DNA of 64,000 nucleotides, taken from Endothia cerciana (Eukaryota; Ascomycota; Sordariomycetes; Diaporthales; Cryphonectriaceae). The notes below the pieces were generated by a model that worked only from the letters and a program-made list of their open reading frames with translations, ran no database searches and was not told where the DNA came from. The stretch lies in assembly GCA_026119935.1 (NCBI GenBank), contig JALRMH010000017.1, positions 665,398 through 729,397 on the forward strand, given 5' to 3'. Position 1 is the first letter of the stretch. Every line of letters starts with the position of its first letter. This document shows, piece by piece, positions 57,169 through 64,000 of the stretch. The position numbers and the translations under genes were made by a program.

Positions 57169-60100
57169 GATGGCGCTATCTGATGCACCTCTCTGATCAC
57201 GAGCTTCGGATGCAGCCGCGACGTTGCTGGGCCTCGCTCCGTGGTGGCAGGGGACGGTCAAACTAAGTTTTGCCCCCCCCCCCCCAAAAAGTCAGGTGAG
57301 AAGGTGCGCGTATGCTACGCAACGTGCTTTTCCGATCGACTTTCGCGATTTGCAGGCCTGGATATTGGTCACTTTTCTCGGTAGCACCCGAAGAGTCGAC
57401 CGATAGAGGCATAAGACGAAACAGGCCCCCCACCTGGATGGGTGAAATCTGGGGTTCGGTGGAGGCGAGTCGCTAGAAAAGGAAGGCGAGTCTGGGTGGC
57501 AGAGGTGACTCGCAGGATGTAGATGCAACGCGGATGTTGCGGAATCGTCCGCAGTGCCAGGATTGCAGCTTGGGCCGTCTGCCCCAGGTTGCGCAGAGCC
57601 AGAAGCCGAGGGATACTGATGGGTGACTATGGGTGAGTGCGTCCCTTGGAGGACGGGGGACGAGGAGACGCCGGCAGTCCGGTCTTCTGCCAAGTCTAGG
57701 CAATAAATAGCGTAGGTTGGGAAGCTGAGGCCGTGGTCGGACTGTGTCGTAGGCGGAGAGGGGACCGACCCTGTGATACGACCAAACGGGCTGTCAATAG
57801 TCGAATGCCCTTGTCGCGCAGAGGCGGTGGACAGAGCTCCTTGGGCTGCAAGCTATGAGCACAGCCCGATGATGACGAGAGTCGTGTGTCGTCGGAGGTT
57901 TTGAGGAACAAGCACCGATGGTGTACGGGCCCTGGTCTGACCGATGGAGCCGCAATCTTGATTGTTCCGGGGCCTGACACGGAGTACCTAGGTATACCCC
58001 TAACCTTGATCACAGTTCGAGGTGTTGGCGGTGACCACTAGGCTGAAAGCGAGTGTTCTTGTGTAGATGACGCCTGGGCTGACCGTTGTGGCAATCATCA
58101 CTTCATCCTCTTGAAGAGGCCAAGGACAGGAGGTCAACAGCATCAGTCACATCGTGGCGGTGAGTCGATAAGCCACTACCTACTGCGAGATCAGCCATAC
58201 CCCGTGGGCACGCTACAGTACAAGTTCGTCAAGCCACATCGGGATGTCGGAGGTTGCGCGCCGTCCATGCCGATGTTGTTGTTCTCGACTCGTCGCGCCC
58301 TCGCCATGAGAAATGTCGTCCTAGTTTCTCACACGCTGTGGGGGTGCCTTCCCACAGGATACTCGGCCGCTCGGACGACTGATTCTCAGCTGGGTGAAGC
58401 CCACACGGACGGACACTCCGGACCAGGAGACCACCCGGCGGTCAGGCCCGAACCCGCTGCGCCCACCCAGCTCAACAAGGACGTCACAGCCGTCCACCTG
58501 TCCAACGAAAGGGGTGAGGTTGCAGGATGGAGCCTCTTCGGACGAATTGACCGGACGAAGACGGCGACATCGGTGCCGTCTACGTGACATGAGATGCAAG
58601 CAGACCGCCGTTCGGACGAGTCGCTGGTCTGAGGTGTGCCGCCAGGAGATGAACCTTGTTAGCCGTGGTTCGTGGAGCGGTCTCTAAATATGTCCAAAAT
58701 CTCATCCCCCAAACGACAGGGCCGGAAGCCGTCCCGGGAAGAGTCTAGGGCCAAAGAGGAAGGCCGTACCAGGACGACGGACGACGACCCGCTCCGGACG
58801 CCTATTACCAGAGCGCTCGATCGCGTGGCGACTGCGGGCCCTCGGACGAGACGAGATTTGGCATGCTTTCCTCGTCGATACCCGGGCCGCTTCTCATGCT
58901 GCTGCGTGCGTTGCTTCGGCTGCCCGGACGGATCAGGGATTTCGACAGCAGGAAGCAGGATGACGACATGCCCACAGATATGCCCATCGTGGCCCCATGC
59001 CATCAAAGTTCCCAGGCATACCGTCGCTGGGGGACGTCGGCATGTCGGAGGTTATGGCAGCCCAGGGGTCCGACTGACCGTGGCATGGACGACGGGGTCG
59101 ATGCGACACACGTACTTCCCCGTATGTACGTGTTCCTTCATCCGTCACAAGAACGTTGGCAGGCTCCAGTGGTTGGCGCCCTGAGAAGGGTAAGTCACTG
59201 CATGTACACGCAGGTCGAGACAGTGAGCCGTATTGGATTATCGATCGGTATATCCATCGAGGGCGGATGCTCCACTACACGGTGCCGTAGTAGCTAGCAC
59301 CCGAGGTGACCACAGACCAAAACACCTGACCGAGTCCCCTTCAGTGGTGGAGCGGCTCCCTGACTGAGCTTCTGGGATTGGGCACCGCCGACCAGTGCTT
59401 TCTGGCCGAGGGGGGATCTCCGCGATCTCACTGGCAGGGCAGATTAGGTTGAAGGGAGAAGGCCGGTCGAGAGGATAGACCCGACAGGCCATGATTGTGA
59501 TCTGGGGCAAGACAAGAGTTTGAGATGGCCGAGTTGCTGGTCCCTGCGGGTTTCGAGCCCAGCTGTCCCTCCCCCCGCCCCCCATCTCTCGTCAGACGGC
59601 CGTGGAGAGAAAGGGGGTCCGGGTCTGTGTATGGCTGGCGGCTCAACGCCCTCAGATGACGGGACAGTTCCCGAAACGATTCTAGACGATCCAGTTCCAT
59701 AGTGTAGCGATAGCCTATAGCCTTGTAGAAGAGAGAGAGAGAGAGCCTGTTTAGGTGGGGGGGGGGGCCAACACCCGGTCATATCCAGTTCAATATTTAT
59801 GCCCGGTGTCAAGGCCCAGCTGGTGGTTTACTTTGTTGTCTGCATAATACCCAGTGACCAGCCGCCAACTCCAGATGCTGCCGAGGTGGTAGCGGCGCTG
59901 CTTGCCTTGTGCAGTAGGACGGACAGTATCTGGGGATGTGGTCGAGTGAAAAGGTCCATTGATAGTTTACCCAGGTGAGGAAGGGTGATCGAGTTGAGAG
60001 GGTTCAGCATCATGTCGTCTGGTAGGCGGCCCCCATTGTTGTGCCCATATGATACAAGAGGGGACATGGCCTGTACATGCATAGCATCTGGGGCAGCCTG

Positions 60101-60846
60101 GGGCACCTGTAGGGTAGCCAACCCCCAACCCCCCAACCCCCAACCAAAAAAAGCCAGAACTGCGGGGCGCCCTGCAGCGTCAGTACCACCAGCATCTGGC
60201 GCCCCAGCCCTACCCTGTCCTGTCCTGGCCTGGCCTGGCACGGAGTAATTGAGTACTACACTACTACCACAGCAGTGCAGTGCAGTGTAGGGCAGGGCAG
60301 TACAGGGCAGTACAGTGCAGGGCTGTCATCATTGCGGTGTGTGTGTGCTAGCCGATCACATCATCGACGCGAGACCATTGCACACCTGCACCTCAAATGA
60401 TGAGTTTCATCTTAGTGACAGAGACAATCGGTCCCTCCTCTCCCCTCATCCTCCTCCTGCAAGTCCACCCAGCGACAGCTGCTACTACATATTCAACCTT
60501 TCCCCATCTCCCCTGTCTGACCCAGACAGAGGTCAGTCCCCATTCTACCTTCCTAAATTGTTTGCAGACCCAGCTTTCCCGTTGCATCACCACTACCACC
60601 ACCACCACCACCACCGTCGTCGTCATCATCCTGAACTGTCTACCATAGTAGTGGTCTCCCCTCGGGTTCACTGCCTCGGCTGGGCTGTTCCCAGCTTGTG
60701 TACATAGCACACCGTGCATACGCAGCATATCTCCTCACACCAGCTCACGAGGGCAGAGGGCAGAGAGCAGCACGGCGTCAAACACCTCATCTGACGACGG
60801 GGGCAGGACTTTCGCCGCGGATCCTCTCACGAGAGAGAGAGACATA
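57169..60846. other. 3.7-kb region without a supported gene
   Basis: Base composition resembles genic sequence, and several frames exceed 130 codons on both strands. The clearest begins at ATG 58690 (164 codons: MSKISSPKRQGRKPSREES, then a Cys cluster FSCCCVRCFGCPDG). None matches a family or splices convincingly. A C13 run (57273-57285) lies 105 bp upstream of the cupin start. A CCCAACC array (about 60120-60147), a GCAGT-type repeat (60270-60320) and a CAC array (60590-60617) precede the F-box gene. Confidence 0.4.
58690..59184 (+). CDS. possible hypothetical ORF, 164 aa
   Basis: An ATG-initiated frame in the 57-61 kb gap. The first 60 codons are basic with GC-rich third positions. A Cys-rich stretch (SCCCVRCFGC) follows. 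The second half loses the codon bias and is read in an overlapping frame too, so either a frameshift or chance is possible. No family recognised. Confidence 0.2.
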   Translation: MSKISSPKRQGRKPSREESRAKEEGRTRTTDDDPLRTPITRALDRVATAGPRTRRDLACFPRRYPGRFSCCCVRCFGCPDGSGISTAGSRMTTCPQICPSWPHAIKVPRHTVAGGRRHVGGYGSPGVRLTVAWTTGSMRHTYFPVCTCSFIRHKNVGRLQWLAP

Positions 60847-62763
60847 ATGTTTGGTTTAGCAGCTATGGATGAGGCGTCCAGGCCGTGCTCCATGGCTATG
60901 GACCGGTCTGCCGGATACGCTCTTGGCAGTGCAGCAACAGGTTGGTGCTACACCTACACACACTACGACGACGCGCGGGAGGCACACCGGCCAGACCAGC
61001 TAACTCACCTTGCTCAGCAGGCCAGACTTCTACAGCCCGGCCAGCCAGCGTCCTCACCCTACCTGATCTCCCCTCTGAACTGATCGACCACATCCTCTCC
61101 TACCTGTCACCACTCGAGCTCGCCTCCGTGAGCCGTGTGAACCACATCCTCTACGCCCACGCCGTGGCAGACCATCTGTGGCAGAGTATCGTGCAGTCCA
61201 ACGTGCCGGGCGTCAAGGTTACCACCCCTTTCCCTTGTGCCTCGTTCCGCGAGCTCTACGTCGCCCACGACCCGCACTGGTTCCTCACAAAGCACAAGAT
61301 CTGGTTCTGCGACATGGACCTCACCGGCAAGCTGATCATCGCCCGGTATGATGAGCGCCGCGGTGTGGTCGAGGGCCACCAGCTGCTGGCCAACAGCATC
61401 CAGTCCTCGTCCGAGGCCAACAGTCCCAGCCTGATGGACACCGACCTCGAGATCCACAACTTTGACCCCCAGGTCAAGCTGCACCTCGACAAGCCCGTCT
61501 TGCAGATTCGCGCTGACAGCCGGGAGAACATCGTTCGTGCCACCAGCAGGAAGTCGTCCTCTTCCTCTTCCTCTTCCATCAGGGGCCTGGCTGGCCTCGC
61601 GCAGTGGGGCACCAGCTTCGGCAATGCTCCGGAGGCCCCAGCCGTACCCAGCACTCCCACCAGCCCCAACAACTTCTCCGTAGAGACGCCAATGTCGCTG
61701 GTCGACAAGCCCAACGACGGCGTCTCCAGCGCGTTCATGCTGGCCCGGGCCCTGCCGGCGCCTGAGGCCGAGGAGCTCGGCCGCCAGTCTTTCCCCTGCG
61801 GCAACGTGTGGCCCCCGCCGGCCATTCCCGCCTCGGAGAGGGTGTCGGCCGCTCACGTCATGCGCGGTGGTGCAAACTCGATGCCGCAGGAGGATCGGCC
61901 CATGCGACGCTCCGAGATCAGCGAGAAGTCGTTCCGGATTCGGACCTGGATGGAGATGAGACCGACTATTGACCTTCGTGGCATGTCCATGAACAGGACT
62001 GCGTCTCCCTACTTTGGCGGCGACGGCGACAGCGACAGCGACAGCGACTGGCTCTTCGACTCCGACAGTAGTGTGTTTGGTCAGGCCTCTCGTCCCTGGC
62101 TGCCTACCTACCTGAATGGTGGGCGCTTAGCCGCCAGCGTCCACATTGCCGACAGAGTGACGACGTACTCGACACTGGACCCCGAGTTGTATACGCCCAC
62201 GGCCGATCAGCCGTGGAAGGGCATCTGGGTGGGCGACTACAGCACACACGGCTGTGAGTTCCTGCTCATGAAACAGAACCATCCGACCCCTTTCGACGAG
62301 GCCGCCTTCGACGCCACGCGGACCGGTGATGAGACGGATGCCGAGTTTGCGCAGCGCAGGATAGATGCCAGAAGATACCGTGGCAGTCTCGAGGCTGTCA
62401 AGCTGACCGGTGATGTGAACGTGCCCCGCGGCGAGTGCAGCTTTGTGGCGGACGACATCGGCGAGGGTGGTTATGTAACGACGGTCGAGGAGCAGCCGTT
62501 CATGGGCGCGAGGGTCGTACACAGCAAGGGCCATATCGCTCGCTCGGGATTCACACACGGTGAGTTGCAACCCCATCCTCACATGCAGATGGGGGACCAC
62601 AACGCTGACGAGTCTGGCGCATACAGATCGGTACATCAAGTCTCAGCTGCTCCTGATTTCGGAGAACAGGATAGCGCAATTCTGGGTGGGCTTCAACCAT
62701 ATCAGCTTTTTTGAGAGGATCGACATCGACAGGTTCTTGGCACCCAGCCAGACCGTGTCCTGA
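60847..62763 (+). CDS. F-box protein, 589 aa
   Basis: Three exons (60847..60940, 61021..62559, 62627..62763), all GT-AG and in phase. F-box proteins recruit substrates to SCF ubiquitin ligases through Skp1. The F-box lies at about residues 43-90 (TLPDLPSELIDHILSYLSPL). The middle (about 200-390) is Ser-rich and disordered, with DSDSDSDW repeats. The C-terminal half has the blocks GIWVGDYSTHGCEFLLMKQ and LTGDVNVPRGECSFVADDIG, and after splicing FTHDRYIKSQLLLISENRIA and FVGF-like FWVGFNHISFFERI. This WVGDY/HG.E/KLTGD.NVPRGE region recurs in fungal F-box proteins and probably binds the substrate. The target is unknown. The third exon closes the protein at QTVS. Confidence 0.9.
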
Positions 62764-64000
62764 GCAGATATCGCGGGCAGATTTTCGAAGTCTCGCGGGC
62801 TCATTCATGGACTGGGCTGGACTGGTTTAGTGGTGGCGTTGGCGTCTCGACGGTTGTCTCTTCTTTCATTCCTGAAATGGTCTTCGATTTGGCGCCGGTC
62901 GTGCCCATCCTGGCTCAGTCCTTGGTATCTCCCCCCCCCCCCCCTCTTGAACAAAAAAAGGGCTTATTGGCATGGCGTCGGCGTTTCGTAATTTTGAGTG
63001 GTTGCTCTGCCTGGTCGGGCGGCTCAGGCCTGAACCTGAATACTAGTCTCCCGGCACCCCACAAAAAGATCCATCTTGGCGGTGACTTGACTTACACGTA
63101 TATCTCGCCATCTCCATTGCATCCTTCATCTTCCCAGCCGCGCGAAGGCCAAGGTGGACAGGCGGTATGATGGCCTGGGTGGGACGAGAGTAGAGTGCAG
63201 TAGTCTTGGCCGTTAATGTAGCCGAACATTTGCAACACCAAGCCAGGAGGTCTTCTAGAAGAAATGATCTCTGACGTGCTGACTTGCAGGTGAGGAGGGC
63301 AGACGAAATAAAAAGAAAAAATAAATTTAAAAATAAATTACCTCCACCGTCGGCATTTTGACATTTTGAAGGGGATCCCCTCCAGGCGGCCGAAGTGCGC
63401 CAGCAGGGAGGCTTCGGTGCCCGAGGGTCACAGCAGAGGCGCCGAATGGCCCATATAGAGGGTCGAGATATGGGCCCAAGGGGGCATTGGGGCGGACCTG
63501 CTGTGTTGAGACGTTATCCAGCTTCCCGAAGTGGCAGCTGTGCTGGCCTGATTGTGGACGGAGGCCCACCCTCGCTGCGATGATTGGGAGCGACAGGCTG
63601 CTGGCTCGAGAGGCCAGGGAGGCGCTGACAGCTCATGGCGTTGGAAAGGGCAGCTCGAAACCGAAACAGCGAGCGCCCCTTCAATATTTTTACGGTGATC
63701 CGTATGCAGCTGCTGCTCATGACAGCGTCATCGCACCTGTGCTGTGTGACCGGAGTACAGTATGTTGCAGGCAGGTTGACCTGGAAGCCAACACCAGCCG
63801 CAGCACGTGGCCCTATCTGAGAGGTTTGACTTGACTTGATGTTGTGGATGCCCTTTCTCCATCTCAAACAAAAGGTCACAGTGTTTGGGGGGGATGGTTA
63901 GGGGGGGGGGGGGGTTTTTTTAGGGCGGGGGGGGAATTTAATGAAGGGGGGGGGCAAGCGGGGGATTGATGTGCAGGTACAATGTGTGGGGGGGGGCGGG
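62764..64000. other. 1.2-kb terminal region, no gene, G-rich end
   Basis: 3' region of the F-box gene with a C14 run (62931-62944). The last 120 bp are dominated by G runs of 5-14. They could form quadruplexes or reflect low sequence quality. No gene supported. Confidence 0.45.

Noticed and set aside
59521..59575. B-box-like GGTTTCGAGCCC with GGCCGAG nearby
   Set aside because: Spacing and stems do not form a cloverleaf.

Overview
The window is nuclear DNA of a filamentous ascomycete (Pezizomycotina, most likely a Sordariomycete). The evidence is short GT-AG introns of about 45-110 nt with CTGAC/CTAAC-like branch sites, GC-rich third codon positions, genes spaced about 0.3-3 kb apart on both strands, and typical fungal families: a STE6-type pheromone exporter, an SSO-type syntaxin, an Hri1 family protein, a DUF1776 protein and a tannase-family esterase. 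I cannot name the species. No rRNA, tRNA, CRISPR array, intact transposon or biosynthetic cluster was found.

Left part (0-13.6 kb): an RPEL-repeat protein (-), a DUF1776 protein (+), a mercaptopyruvate-sulfurtransferase-like rhodanese (-), the APC/C RING subunit APC11 (+), an unrecognised acidic protein (+) and a plasma-membrane syntaxin (-). A poorly supported 59-residue ORF lies at the left edge.

Middle-left (16.7-30.5 kb): a MEMO1-like protein (-), a Cys-rich protein with a PCNA-box-like motif (-), a quinone-oxidoreductase-like MDR enzyme (-), mitochondrial ribosomal protein bL36m (+), a LYR-motif protein (-), histone N-terminal acetyltransferase NAA40/Nat4 (+), an NmrA-like protein (+), a PLAC8 protein (+) and DNA polymerase kappa (-). 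The LYR and PLAC8 genes are split into short exons, so no long open frame marks them. I assembled them from splice sites and family motifs.

Middle-right and right (31.4-62.8 kb): a secreted tannase/feruloyl-esterase-family protein (+), a 1259-residue fungal protein of unknown function (-), a PBDC1/YPL225W homologue (+), a STE6-like ABC exporter (+), a DHA1-type MFS transporter (+), an alpha/beta hydrolase (-), an Hri1-family protein (+), a small putative membrane protein (+), a cupin (-) and an F-box protein (+). Longer gene-free stretches lie at 1.2-4.6, 13.6-16.7, 37.9-39.6, 53.4-55.9, 57.2-60.8 and 62.8-64.0 kb. Several look lower in GC.

The genes are mostly unrelated housekeeping functions (mitochondrial translation and assembly, chromatin, secretion, DNA damage tolerance, cell cycle, mating), not an operon-like system. 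I found no clearly new multi-gene system. The most useful observations are the two hidden multi-exon genes, a GC-AG intron in pol kappa, a perfect 20-bp palindrome plus a CGGCGG/CCGCCG inverted repeat upstream of the MDR gene, paired loss of the conserved cysteines in the tannase-family protein, and long G/C homopolymers repeatedly placed just upstream of start codons.
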